Source: Halobaculum sp. MBLA0147 | GTDB taxonomy: Archaea > Halobacteriota > Halobacteria > Halobacteriales > Haloferacaceae | DNA length: 64,000 bases | Assembly: GCF_041361345.1 (NCBI RefSeq) | Contig: NZ_JBGKAD010000004.1 | Location: 62,001 to 126,000, forward strand | Direction of reading: 5' to 3' | Part shown: positions 16,903 to 25,377 of the stretch, piece after piece | How positions within the stretch are numbered: the first letter of the stretch is position 1 | How the letters are laid out: every line of letters starts with the position of its first letter | The notes under the pieces: generated by a model | Database searches by the model: none | Seen by the model: the letters and a program-made list of their open reading frames with translations, nothing else | Told to the model about the DNA's origin: nothing | Translations under genes and position numbers: made by a program

Positions 16903-16915
16903 TTTGTACACCCAG
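16903..16915 (+). promoter_or_regulatory. GTTTGTAC-CAG box (TTTGTAC-ACC-CAG)
   Basis: Copy 7. It starts 72 nt before the ATG at 16975, so the transcript would have a leader of about 45 nt. Confidence 0.6.
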
Positions 16916-16974
16916 AGACCAACGCACAGTTCGTTGAGTGACTACACACACAGAAACCACCGTCCGACACACCG

Positions 16975-17244
16975 ATGTCCACACACCAACCGCCTACCCG
17001 AGTAACACACGCCCGGATCGACGACCGACCGCTGACGCTCGTGACTAACGCTGTCGCCACCGTCGACGGAGCCTCAGCGTCACGGCCCGAGAACGCCGAC
17101 GACTTCGTCACTGTCGAATGCCCGGACGACAACGTCGAGTCCCTTGTAGCAGCCCTTGAAGACGAGCTTGGTAAAGCAGACACCGACACACCAGCCGCAG
17201 TCGCGGCTCAACGAGTCCGTGGGCACCTCTCGCGGCTTAGCTAA
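16975..17244 (+). CDS. Small acidic hypothetical protein
   Basis: 89 residues with no cysteine cluster or membrane segment except a single Cys in VECPDD. It has a beta-rich first half (THARIDDRPLTLVTNAVATVDG) and a helical second half (VESLVAALEDELGKAD ... RVRGHLSRLS). The shared box lies 72 nt upstream. Codon use is typical of the region. Family not recognised; such small proteins on plasmids are often regulators, but no evidence supports that here. Confidence 0.55.
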   Translation: MSTHQPPTRVTHARIDDRPLTLVTNAVATVDGASASRPENADDFVTVECPDDNVESLVAALEDELGKADTDTPAAVAAQRVRGHLSRLS

Positions 17245-17281
17245 CACCCACAGCAACACGCCTCTCCCCACCGAATGGTAG

Positions 17282-17294
17282 TTTCTACTGCCAG
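17282..17294 (+). promoter_or_regulatory. GTTTGTAC-CAG box variant (TTTCTAC-TGC-CAG)
   Basis: Copy 8, with C in place of G at position 4. It starts 31 nt before the ATG at 17313. Confidence 0.6.
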
Positions 17295-17312
17295 GTACAT
17301 CTGGAGCGCATC

Positions 17313-17555
17313 ATGACCGACACCTCCGACTCCACCGATAGTATCGACCGCGAAGCCGTCATCACCGTCGTGTCCGAGTTAGTCGCGCTAGAACGTGACC
17401 GCACCCTCGGATACGCCCCCGACGAGTTACACACCGACCCGAGGGACGTAATCGAAGAGGCGCTGGTCCTTCTCGACGACCTAGACACCGATCCCGATGA
17501 AGTGGTCTTCCCCGAGGATCAGGACCGTCTCGGGATTAGTTCGCCGTCTGAGTAG
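17313..17555 (+). CDS. Small acidic hypothetical protein
   Basis: 80 residues, strongly acidic. It has a central helical region (REAVITVVSELVALERDRTLG) and a second helix (DPRDVIEEALVLLDDL), then an acidic tail. No cysteines and no membrane segment. The start is supported by a box variant 31 nt upstream. The 219 nt between this gene and 17775 show no gene. The family is not recognised; acidic two-helix proteins can be DNA mimics or protein adaptors, which is speculation. Confidence 0.55.
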   Translation: MTDTSDSTDSIDREAVITVVSELVALERDRTLGYAPDELHTDPRDVIEEALVLLDDLDTDPDEVVFPEDQDRLGISSPSE

Positions 17556-17774
17556 CACCAGTCATCCGCCACCCCAGATGATTCCTTCTGATCACGGTGC
17601 CACACCGCATACAGGCTCGTCTCTCACCCCATACCCAGATACCGACGTGAGACACCTCACAAACCCGAAATATGCACAAAGCTAAGTGAGTGGGCCCCCT
17701 GTGTGTGAGTGAACGACAGGACCTCACAGCCCGTCGTGTAGCACCACTGAAACCCACCCGCTACACCAGTCATC

Positions 17775-18266
17775 ATGTCCACGCACTCCAACACACAGCC
17801 AGCCCAATCGCACGAGACGACACAGCCCACACCGATCGACAAGGACCTTCCACTGAGAAAGTCGCCGAGCGGTGATACCGGACCCATTACCGCCTACGAG
17901 GTGGCCACCAACAACCAGGCCGACCCAGACTACATAGTCACCGACGACTGGCCTGTCGGAGCCACAGTTGTTACCGAGGGGCCAGCCAAGCAGGGCGGAA
18001 AAGTCACCGAGGCCCGCATCCACGGCAATCAGCTTGAAGACTCAGACCGCGTGTACCTGATCGTCTCGCAGCCAGACGGTCACACACTCACAACCACTTT
18101 CGCGGCTGTCGACCGCGTAAACCCGTCTCACGTCTGCGGCTGCTCAAGCTGTGGCGCCATCTCCGACAAGACGTACCGATGCGAAAATTGCGACCGTGAT
18201 CTCGTCGAAGAGGGCAATTACCCCACATCCGAGACCGCACGATACCACACGACACATGAGCGCTGA
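17775..18266 (+). CDS. Zinc-ribbon hypothetical protein
   Basis: 163 residues. The central region (about 38-110) is beta-rich (GATVVTEGPAKQGGKVTEARIHG, DRVYLIVSQPDGHTL), like an OB or SH3-type barrel. It is followed by a zinc ribbon with CGCSSCG and CENCDRD (about 118-142). Barrel-plus-ribbon proteins often bind nucleic acid; this is an inference from composition. The next gene starts 11 nt before its stop, so the two form a unit. No shared box is seen directly upstream. Confidence 0.6.
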   Translation: MSTHSNTQPAQSHETTQPTPIDKDLPLRKSPSGDTGPITAYEVATNNQADPDYIVTDDWPVGATVVTEGPAKQGGKVTEARIHGNQLEDSDRVYLIVSQPDGHTLTTTFAAVDRVNPSHVCGCSSCGAISDKTYRCENCDRDLVEEGNYPTSETARYHTTHER

Positions 18267-18840
18267 ACCTGAACCCCGAGCAACGATGACGCCAGGCACC
18301 GACTCACCATCACGTGCCGAACAACTCGCTCACGGGCACGCACTCGAGGACGACTGCCCCGACACGCCGGTCGTCGTCACACGTGGTGTCGACATCGACC
18401 AACTCCCAGACAAGCCCACCCCTGCCGAACAGACGACCGCCAAACACACCACCACTGCCGTCTGGCGGCCCGATCAAGTGAACTACACGGACGACGCGCA
18501 ACTCCGGCTCACACACACCAGCGAAGCAGGGCGCGATCACCGGCTGGTCCTCACCCTGTCTGACCTGACCGATGTCGGCATCTACATCCCGGCTGACGGC
18601 CTCAACAGCGTCGCAGCACTCCACTACTGCAAGGATCTGCTTTCACTGTGTGAAGGAGTCACTGCCGCGAAGTACCATCCAGTCGACCACCTCGTCCGCA
18701 TCCAGTCATCAGACCTCCACGGACCGACCCCAGAGATCGTTGAAATCGTCGACAATCACAACCTCACCCGCGTCGCGACCGACACAGACGGCAACCAGGC
18801 CGCGTACTATTACACGCTCGCTCTCCAGCAGTTCGTCTAA
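18256..18840 (+). CDS. Hypothetical protein
   Basis: 194 residues. The start ATG lies inside the end of the zinc-ribbon gene (11-nt overlap), so translation is coupled. The first 70 residues are polar. The rest is alpha/beta with RLVLTLSDLTDVGIYIPADGLNSVAALHYCKDLLSL, followed by a C-terminal segment rich in aromatic residues (QAAYYYTLALQQFV). No catalytic motif was found. It ends 27 nt before the next box. Family not recognised. Confidence 0.6.
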   Translation: MSAEPEPRATMTPGTDSPSRAEQLAHGHALEDDCPDTPVVVTRGVDIDQLPDKPTPAEQTTAKHTTTAVWRPDQVNYTDDAQLRLTHTSEAGRDHRLVLTLSDLTDVGIYIPADGLNSVAALHYCKDLLSLCEGVTAAKYHPVDHLVRIQSSDLHGPTPEIVEIVDNHNLTRVATDTDGNQAAYYYTLALQQFV

Positions 18841-18867
18841 CGGGGGTCCGCCTTCCGAGATCAAGTG

Positions 18868-18880
18868 TTTTTGCCGCCAG
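18868..18880 (+). promoter_or_regulatory. GTTTGTAC-CAG box variant (TTTTTGC-CGC-CAG)
   Basis: Copy 9, divergent in the middle but with the same CAG spacing. It starts 26 nt before the ATG at 18894. Confidence 0.6.
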
Positions 18881-18893
18881 CCACGGGTGAAGC

Positions 18894-20204
18894 ATGTCGA
18901 AACGACAATCAAAGCTCAACTCCTATACGACAGACCCCACAGACCCGACGCCAGAACAGAACAGTGACGATACGGAGAATAACCCATCACCGGACAGGGA
19001 CCCGTATCGGAATGTCACGAGAGACGACCAGGTCTGTACCTACTTCGGGGACGATGGAACATCACCTGGCACCGCGCTCAACGCACTCCTCGACGATTCA
19101 GACCCGGTTATCGTCGACGTGCCACTCCCAACCCCGACCGGATTCACAGACATCACCATCCGGAAAGTTGCCGGACAGGGCGGATTCGGTGTACGTGACA
19201 TCGAGCAAGATCCCGAGGCCCTCCACCCACTCCTCTCGCGCCTCAAGGGCATCCCGGTGATCATCGAAGGCGGTGGGCAGCTCAGTCGAATGGACGACGA
19301 CCTGCGTGTCGGTGTCCTCTCTGATGCCTCCATCACCGACAACCGTCTACAGATCAGTTTCACACAAGTCAAACACAGTAGCAGCACACCCGGCCTAGAC
19401 AGCATCGAAGACAAAACCCGCAAGCTCGGCTCCTACAAGTTGTTCATCCCGACAACACTGTGGGACGCCGCGTGTCTCAGCCGTGCGATCCGCGATCTTC
19501 AATCAGAGCGCATCCCCACCCTGACAGCAAACGACGTCCGGGCGATGCGCGGTGGCGACAAGTACGAAGCAACTCTATCCGACCTATCGCCAGGTGACAG
19601 GCTGTCCACAGACGCATACGAAACCGACCTCATCGTCATCTCAGACACGACGCAGACCGACATCAGAGTCACAACCGCACGAGGAGAGCGGGTTCACCGG
19701 GTAACAACTGTGACCGTGACAAACCCTCGCGGTGGCTACTACCAGTTTGGCTGGCGCCGTCCAGGGCCGTACACCCATCCAACGTGCTACCTCTCGCGGT
19801 CACAAAATACGAAGCCAGCTCCGAACTCCCCATTCACCGCAGACCACACCTTCGCAGACTTCGACCCCGTTGCTGTCACGACTGGTGATGAGTATCCCAC
19901 CTACGTCCCAGTAGATACCGACCGTGAAGAGTCGCCGCTCCCATCGAAGTTCCGGACACAGAGCCTCACCGATCTGGACGGTATTGGCGAAAACACCATG
20001 CGGACAATCGTTCGAGAAGCGCCACGCTACGAGGACTACTCCCTCTCGTCGGCTCACGAACTGGCATACCTGCTCTTCGGCGACACGGACATCGACACAG
20101 AGCCGATTGAAGATGCGATCGATCGGACCAGTCGAAACGTGATGCTCCGCAGGAAGCTTCGCGACCTGTACCACGAGGATATCAAACCGAACGAAGCAGC
20201 GTGA
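18894..20204 (+). CDS. Hypothetical protein with N-terminal PIP box and C-terminal HhH-like domain
   Basis: 436 residues. The very N-terminus reads MSKRQSKLNSY; Q5-x-x-L8-x-x-Y11 fits a PCNA-interacting motif. Residues 60-240 form a mixed domain with a glycine-rich turn (VAGQGGFGVRD) and VIIEGGGQLSRMDDDLRVGVLSD. A beta-rich segment follows, then a C-terminal LTDLDGIGENTMRTIVREA stretch (about 357-376) that matches a helix-hairpin-helix DNA-binding turn. A terminal PCNA tether plus an HhH suggests a protein that works on DNA at the replication fork. No nuclease motif was recognised. The start is set by the box 26 nt upstream. Confidence 0.65.
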   Translation: MSKRQSKLNSYTTDPTDPTPEQNSDDTENNPSPDRDPYRNVTRDDQVCTYFGDDGTSPGTALNALLDDSDPVIVDVPLPTPTGFTDITIRKVAGQGGFGVRDIEQDPEALHPLLSRLKGIPVIIEGGGQLSRMDDDLRVGVLSDASITDNRLQISFTQVKHSSSTPGLDSIEDKTRKLGSYKLFIPTTLWDAACLSRAIRDLQSERIPTLTANDVRAMRGGDKYEATLSDLSPGDRLSTDAYETDLIVISDTTQTDIRVTTARGERVHRVTTVTVTNPRGGYYQFGWRRPGPYTHPTCYLSRSQNTKPAPNSPFTADHTFADFDPVAVTTGDEYPTYVPVDTDREESPLPSKFRTQSLTDLDGIGENTMRTIVREAPRYEDYSLSSAHELAYLLFGDTDIDTEPIEDAIDRTSRNVMLRRKLRDLYHEDIKPNEAA

Positions 20205-20282
20205 GCGGGCGTGACCCAAACCTCTTAGTCAGATCCTGTTGTACGCCCTCGCTGAACGCACTCCACCCAGCCCAAAGAGCCG

Positions 20283-20295
20283 TTTGTATCCTCAG
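20283..20295 (+). promoter_or_regulatory. GTTTGTAC-CAG box (TTTGTAT-CCT-CAG)
   Basis: Copy 10. It starts 42 nt before the ATG at 20325. Confidence 0.6.
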
Positions 20296-20324
20296 TGACG
20301 GATGGAGCAACGCGGTGAACACCC

Positions 20325-21815
20325 ATGCAAGCAGACAACGACACGACCGAGACTCCACGCACAGCCTCTCCAGCCACTACCACTGAGTTGGAGCATCTAC
20401 TGAGTGAAGCAGGAGAGATCTTCTTCTCTGGTCTCTCACAGGCGAAGACGACCATTCCAGGCCCGGCGAAGGAACGGATGGCGAGCGACCAGCCGCCAGC
20501 CGATGATGAGATCCGTTCATTCAAAGAGGCTGTCAGCCTCTTGCCACGCGCCGAGAAGTCTGATCTGCGCGCACACAATCCCTACGCGGACGCCGACGCG
20601 CCCCAGGAGCCGTCTCGGAAGGTCGCTGAGGAGATGGCGGGTCTCGACGTCGACGCACTCGAGGACGTCCTCGGGACGACCGTTGCACAGGCCGCCGCCG
20701 GAGAAGACGCTGCCGCGTGGCCAGAAGTCGACGGCCACGCCGACGTTGTCGACCCCCGTCGCCAACTTCTCGCCGCCCTCGGAGCAGACGTCAAGTTCCG
20801 CTGGCAGATCGCCTCCGATAGCTACGAACCCGGCGACATGGAGCGCTTCTATCTCCGGAAGCTCCGCGCGCTCCAGGGTCGTGGCTTCAACGATGCGTGG
20901 GGACGGATCGACTACCATGACTGGGGAGGGGCAGTTTCGATGACGACTGTCTACCCGTCGCTGCAGTTCTCTATCACGATCGGAGAGCAAGACATCAATC
21001 CCTCAGCCGTCGCCCCCGCCGCGACGCCACAGGAGAAGGGGGCATTCAGTCGCGCTCTGTCCATCGCAGATGTCGGCGACGACGATGAAATCAGTGTCCT
21101 GTACGGCGACGTGATGACGCATGACTATCGCGGAGCACAGACGATCAACGCCCAGCCGATCATTTACGTGCCTGCCACGGGGACTACCATCCCCCTGCCA
21201 CAGCCATCCTTCTCGCGTCGTCACCAGGGGAACTTCATGGACAGAGACCACGAGCGGTCGAACGACCGGAAGTCGCCACTGGAGTGGCACGAGTCCATCT
21301 TGGATCGACTGGAGAGCCTCACCGGCACTATCAACGGCGAGATCGTCCGCGCTCGTCTCTTGACCTTGGACTTCACTGAACTCCCCTTCCAGATCCGAGA
21401 CTTCTACCGGTACGCGGGCATTTCCTCGGAGAAGGTGATCGAACGGGCGACAACCACAGCTCGTGGCACTGCCGAGCCAGAATCCAAGCCATCCCTGTGG
21501 ACCCTGCAGGTGAGCCTGAAGGTCGCGCTCCTCAAGGAGTTCTCCGGCAACCGGAGTGGGCAGGCGTTCAAGCGATATCAACAGGTCGCCGGGAAGATGC
21601 TCCGAAACCCGGCCTCGCAGTTCAAGCTTATCGCTGAAGAGCACAACTACGCGACGGAGGACACCGCCGCCCCTGATCAGCAGACCGATGCAGGAGTCGA
21701 TACGACGGACCTCAACGACCTCACCGAGGTCGACATCGATCTCACGACCGCAGGCGCCGTCGAGCAGAACGTCCAGGAGGAACTCGCGGCATTCGGCAAC
21801 GGTGACTCTGCCTGA
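20325..21815 (+). CDS. Hypothetical protein with C-terminal PIP-box-like motif
   Basis: 496 residues. It has helical N-terminal regions (about 20-160), then a beta-rich core (FRWQIASDSYEP, WGGAVSMTTVYPSLQFSITIG, EISVLYGDVMTHDYRGAQ; about 170-300), a helical section (ESILDRLESLTG, SLKVALLKEFSGNRSGQAFKRYQQVAGKML) and a disordered acidic tail. The tail ends in QEELAAF (484-490) plus six residues, a fit to the PCNA-interacting pattern. It sits directly before the CobS-like ATPase gene, 88 nt away, each with its own box. I do not recognise the family; it may be a client or partner of the AAA+/VWA pair. Confidence 0.65.
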   Translation: MQADNDTTETPRTASPATTTELEHLLSEAGEIFFSGLSQAKTTIPGPAKERMASDQPPADDEIRSFKEAVSLLPRAEKSDLRAHNPYADADAPQEPSRKVAEEMAGLDVDALEDVLGTTVAQAAAGEDAAAWPEVDGHADVVDPRRQLLAALGADVKFRWQIASDSYEPGDMERFYLRKLRALQGRGFNDAWGRIDYHDWGGAVSMTTVYPSLQFSITIGEQDINPSAVAPAATPQEKGAFSRALSIADVGDDDEISVLYGDVMTHDYRGAQTINAQPIIYVPATGTTIPLPQPSFSRRHQGNFMDRDHERSNDRKSPLEWHESILDRLESLTGTINGEIVRARLLTLDFTELPFQIRDFYRYAGISSEKVIERATTTARGTAEPESKPSLWTLQVSLKVALLKEFSGNRSGQAFKRYQQVAGKMLRNPASQFKLIAEEHNYATEDTAAPDQQTDAGVDTTDLNDLTEVDIDLTTAGAVEQNVQEELAAFGNGDSA

Positions 21816-21835
21816 GAAGACCGGCCATCTTCTCA

Positions 21836-21852
21836 CCGAAGATCCCACAGAG
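21836..21852 (+). repeat. CGAAGA-N-CCCAC intergenic motif, copy 3
   Basis: ACCGAAGATCCCACAGAG, about 40 nt upstream of the box at 21877 and just after a stop codon. Confidence 0.4.
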
Positions 21853-21876
21853 AGAGTGTCACTCCCTCGCGCAGAA

Positions 21877-21889
21877 TTTGTACCAGCAG
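21877..21889 (+). promoter_or_regulatory. GTTTGTAC-CAG box (TTTGTAC-CAG-CAG)
   Basis: Copy 11. It starts 26 nt before the ATG at 21903; an AGGAG also lies about 12 nt before the start. Confidence 0.75.
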
Positions 21890-21902
21890 GAGAGCGTGAC
21901 CC

Positions 21903-23675
21903 ATGTCGAGTACAACCGCCAGCAGCGGCATTGAGCCGACTCTGAGCCGTGTGATCGAACACTTCGCCAAGATCCGTCTGCAGCAGGCTGAAGGAGCCTT
22001 GCCACTTGGTGAAGTGACGGCCGATGCAGTGGCCGTGATTGAACGCTCGCCGGAAAACATCCGCAAGCTCATCGAGAAGGACAATCGCATCACCGTGCGA
22101 GACGGCAACATCATCTCCGTTTCCGTGGTGGGCCAGACGCCTCAAATCGTCCGTGAGTACCTCGGCGAGAGTGTCAACACCCTCGACACCGAGCAGCTGA
22201 TCCCCGACGATGCACAGCTTCCGGCCGGCACGCTCGACAGTTTCAACTCGTACGAGGAGATCGCACAGGAGTCGGATGCCGTCCTATTCGAGACGATTCT
22301 CAGCCGCGTCGACGACCTCGCCAGCGATCCCTCCTACGACTTCGACTTCCTCACCGAAGCAGAACAGGAAGACCTTGAAGAGGCAGACGAATTCGACTCT
22401 GCACTTCGCGTCGTCCATACCGACCACGCGGACATCGCCGACCTGTCGCCGACGCTGACCACGTCGAAAGCAAAGAAACTCCAGAACAGTATCGACACGG
22501 ACGCACAGTTCGACATGTCCCACGTAGCCGACCTGAAGCAAGCCGCCGAGAAACGACGGCCGTCAGTCCCGGATGTTGTTGCCGACACAATCGAACCACT
22601 CGACAACGCAGACGACCCGCACAGAAGGGCCGCCGCCACAGTCACCGACATCGAGGAAGAGAGCAGTTCAGTCGGCCTTCCGAAGGCCTCCACAGACACC
22701 TCGGTGCGTGCGGACATGCCCGAGGCCGTGTACACCACCGTCGGCACAGACCGGACCGAAGGGGAACGTCGAACGAACCTCACTGTACTCGAGGACAAAG
22801 ACTACGACCGCATTCCGGCGCCAGCGCCGAAGGCCAGTCGCGGCCAGCCGGAGATTCCCGTTGACGACGACGGCGACCCGGTTCCACCGGCGGTCCCGAC
22901 CGATCCGGAACTCGGTGTGCCGGTGGACGAGTTCGTCGCGAACAAACTCGGCCGCGACACGCCTATCCGCCTAGTCGGCCCACACGGAGCGGGGAAGAAC
23001 TACCTGCTGAAGTGGATCGCCTTCCAGACGAATCGTGGCTATCGAAGTATCGACGTCGACAAAGCCACGGTGCCGGACGACCTGTTCGGCCCGCGATCAC
23101 TCGACGAAGACGGTGTCGTTGTCTCTCGCGACGGCCCAGTGAAGCGAGGCCTCCTGAACGGCGACCTCGTCGTCATCAACGAGTTCCCCGTGATGCAGAG
23201 TGGTGCTGCAATCGCGCTCCACCGGCTCCTGAACGAAGGCCAACTGCTGATCAAGTCGCACGGTGACCTGGTGGAGCCGCACAGAGAAGCACGAATCGCC
23301 ATCACGATGAACCCGCCGACGCGGGAGTACCAGGGGTCCGAAGAGATGAACGCAGCAACGCGAGACCGGTTCGCAACCGCGCACGTCCCTTACCTGCAGG
23401 ACGTACAGCGCGAGGCAGACGTGCTCGAACGACAGTTGCCAGTCGGCGCGCGGCGCGTGGACCGCGACACGATCGAGAACATCGTCGAGTTCGCCCACCG
23501 AACGCGGACGAACGACCGAATGCCAACGCTCTCAACGCGGTCGCTGACGGTTCTCCTCGAAAACGTGATCGACGGGGTGACACCGCAGGCCGCGGTGAAG
23601 AACCAGTTGCGGGCTGTCGCTGGTCCCCGCCAGAACCCCGAGGAGCACTTCGAGGCCGTCGAGAGTACGGTCTAG
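21903..23675 (+). CDS. CobS/MoxR-like AAA+ ATPase with altered Walker motifs
   Basis: 590 residues. The first 330 are a helical, acidic extension. A dynein/MoxR-type AAA+ domain follows: Walker A GPHGAGKN at 359-366, Walker B LVVINE with N426-E427, a sensor segment IAITMNPPTREYQGSEEMNAATRDRFA with the arginine finger region, then the C-terminal lid. Two changes stand out: the Walker A Thr/Ser after the lysine is Asn, and the Walker B Asp is Asn. MoxR/CobS ATPases work with VWA partners, and a CobT-like VWA gene lies 2.7 kb downstream. In aerobic cobaltochelatase this pair drives metal insertion; virus and plasmid copies have unknown substrates. ATP hydrolysis may be weak, so it could act mainly by nucleotide binding. 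Confidence 0.8.
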   Translation: MSSTTASSGIEPTLSRVIEHFAKIRLQQAEGALPLGEVTADAVAVIERSPENIRKLIEKDNRITVRDGNIISVSVVGQTPQIVREYLGESVNTLDTEQLIPDDAQLPAGTLDSFNSYEEIAQESDAVLFETILSRVDDLASDPSYDFDFLTEAEQEDLEEADEFDSALRVVHTDHADIADLSPTLTTSKAKKLQNSIDTDAQFDMSHVADLKQAAEKRRPSVPDVVADTIEPLDNADDPHRRAAATVTDIEEESSSVGLPKASTDTSVRADMPEAVYTTVGTDRTEGERRTNLTVLEDKDYDRIPAPAPKASRGQPEIPVDDDGDPVPPAVPTDPELGVPVDEFVANKLGRDTPIRLVGPHGAGKNYLLKWIAFQTNRGYRSIDVDKATVPDDLFGPRSLDEDGVVVSRDGPVKRGLLNGDLVVINEFPVMQSGAAIALHRLLNEGQLLIKSHGDLVEPHREARIAITMNPPTREYQGSEEMNAATRDRFATAHVPYLQDVQREADVLERQLPVGARRVDRDTIENIVEFAHRTRTNDRMPTLSTRSLTVLLENVIDGVTPQAAVKNQLRAVAGPRQNPEEHFEAVESTV

Positions 23676-23691
23676 CCACCACGCACCACAG

Positions 23692-24495
23692 ATGGCACTC
23701 GACGGCTTCAGACTCCCAAGAGCGAGCGAGCACGCGACACAGGTAGACGACCGATCAGCGTCGGTCCCCATCGACATCCCCCCTCGGCAGTATAGCCACG
23801 CGGTGCGCCAGCGGCTCCCCGACCACGAGACGTACGTCGAGCCGTTCTTCGAATTCGGGACGCTCGCGTTCGCGAAAGAACCCGCACGCAACACGGTCGT
23901 GAACGACATTCAAGGCGACATCCCCCAGCTGTTTCGGGCCATCCGTGCCAACCGGGACGGGGTCATAGCGGCACTCACGGAGTTTTCCAAACTCTCCTAT
24001 CGTCGCCTCTGGTCTGCCTACCAGCAACGCCGTCGTCCGGCCGATCAAACCGACAGAGCAGCAGCCTTCACGTATCTCGTCTCCCCAGCGCTCTGGACCG
24101 CCGACACCATCACCAAGAAAATGGCCGACAGAGCAGTCACGGACCTCACACGGCAGATTCACTCTGATTCGATCATCGTCGAGTCGTGTTCGACGACCGC
24201 TCTGTTCAACCGATACGCTGGCTCAGAATCGCTGTTTTTCCTCGTCCCACCGTTCCACGGCCCCTCGTTCGGACATCCGCTTCCAGACGAGTACGACACC
24301 GGGTTCTGGGACAACGTGTGCTTCTGGTTCAACGGTGACGAAGCCGATCCGTCTTTGGCGATGCTCACACCGTTTGAGAACGACGCGCTCGATTTCCACC
24401 ACCAAGAACACCTGAACGAACACGGACTCATCCTCACGACGAACTTCCGAGAGCAACAAACGTCCAGCCAACAATCCCTGTCCTCCCATGCCTGA
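23692..24495 (+). CDS. Degenerate D12-class (Dam-like) adenine methyltransferase
   Basis: 267 residues. The YVEPFFEFGTLAFAKEPARNTVVNDIQGDIPQLFRAIR segment (about 48-86) matches motif I/II of D12-class N6-adenine methylases, where EPFAGGGALFF and NDIN are expected; the glycines of the SAM loop are replaced by FEF. The catalytic DPPY is replaced by V-P-P-F (185-188). The protein is therefore probably not an active methylase. It overlaps the intact Dam-like gene by 8 nt, so it is probably made with it, perhaps as a specificity or regulatory subunit. It ends in SQQSLSSHA, a broken PIP-like motif. The inactivity is inferred from the missing residues. Confidence 0.65.
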   Translation: MALDGFRLPRASEHATQVDDRSASVPIDIPPRQYSHAVRQRLPDHETYVEPFFEFGTLAFAKEPARNTVVNDIQGDIPQLFRAIRANRDGVIAALTEFSKLSYRRLWSAYQQRRRPADQTDRAAAFTYLVSPALWTADTITKKMADRAVTDLTRQIHSDSIIVESCSTTALFNRYAGSESLFFLVPPFHGPSFGHPLPDEYDTGFWDNVCFWFNGDEADPSLAMLTPFENDALDFHHQEHLNEHGLILTTNFREQQTSSQQSLSSHA

Positions 24496-25348
24496 GACAC
24501 CGCCACCATTCCCGTATCCAGGCTCCAAGTCGGCCTACACCGACGAGATCGTCGAGAAGGTTCCACAACATACACACTTCGTCGATCCATTCGTCGGGGC
24601 AGGGGGAGTCCCGCTGGCACTTCCGCGCCCTCCAGGCATCACCTATCTTGCCGACGCGGACGCAGACTTGATTCACTGTCTCAAGACCATCCGGGATCAT
24701 CCCGACGAACTGATCAGCCGTCTCAAGCAGTATCCGTACGCTCGCGAGACGTATCGGCGCGCTCAGGAAGTGATCTTCGAGACGACACCATCCAGCCGTG
24801 GGATAGACCGCGCTGCCCTGTACTACTTCCACCGGCGCGCTGCCTTCGCCGGAGCTGACGGGGAAGATGCTGGCTTCCGTGCCACTGCAGACGGCCGCCG
24901 GAACGCAGCCCGGCAGTACTGGAACTCGCTCGATCGACTCCACCCGATCAGTGCCCGCCTCCAGAACACGACGCTACGGGCTCAAGACTGGCGAGCGACG
25001 CTGGCTGCGGTCCCAGACGAGGGCCACACCGTGGTGTTTGTCGATCCACCGTATCGAGGCACAGCCGACCACTACACGATCCAGACCGCTGACGGCCGCA
25101 CAGCCTCTGACATCGACCACACCACACTCTTTTCGAAACTCGATGCACTCGCTACACGAACTAACGTGGACATCCTCCTAACACTTGATCGGGACACGCC
25201 ACAGTTGGAAAATAAATGGACCCGGTTCTCTCTCGGCCAGACTGAGAATACTTCTGGATCTTCAGCCCAACGCTCAGATGTGCTATTAACATCGTTCACC
25301 CCAGATACAGGGACTTCCCCTAGCCCTTCTCTTGCTCACTGGGCCTGA
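24488..25348 (+). CDS. dam: DNA adenine methylase, D12 class (Dam-like)
   Basis: 286 residues. FPYPGSKSAYTDEIVEKV at the N-terminus is motif X, FVDPFVGAGGVPLAL (about 31-45) is the SAM-binding motif I, and FVDPPYRG carries the catalytic DPPY at 186-189. These are the key residues of N6-adenine methylases of the Dam family, which methylate adenine in short palindromes; the target site cannot be read from the sequence. No restriction endonuclease gene lies nearby, so it is an orphan methylase, useful for protection from host restriction or for marking replicated DNA. It overlaps the degenerate paralogue by 8 nt. Confidence 0.88.
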   Translation: MPETPPPFPYPGSKSAYTDEIVEKVPQHTHFVDPFVGAGGVPLALPRPPGITYLADADADLIHCLKTIRDHPDELISRLKQYPYARETYRRAQEVIFETTPSSRGIDRAALYYFHRRAAFAGADGEDAGFRATADGRRNAARQYWNSLDRLHPISARLQNTTLRAQDWRATLAAVPDEGHTVVFVDPPYRGTADHYTIQTADGRTASDIDHTTLFSKLDALATRTNVDILLTLDRDTPQLENKWTRFSLGQTENTSGSSAQRSDVLLTSFTPDTGTSPSPSLAHWA

Positions 25349-25353
25349 GAGGG

Positions 25354-25366
25354 TTTGTACCACCAG
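25354..25366 (+). promoter_or_regulatory. GTTTGTAC-CAG box (TTTGTAC-CAC-CAG)
   Basis: Copy 12. It starts 24 nt before the ATG at 25378, directly after the methylase stop. Confidence 0.75.
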
Positions 25367-25377
25367 AAGTGATTGGC

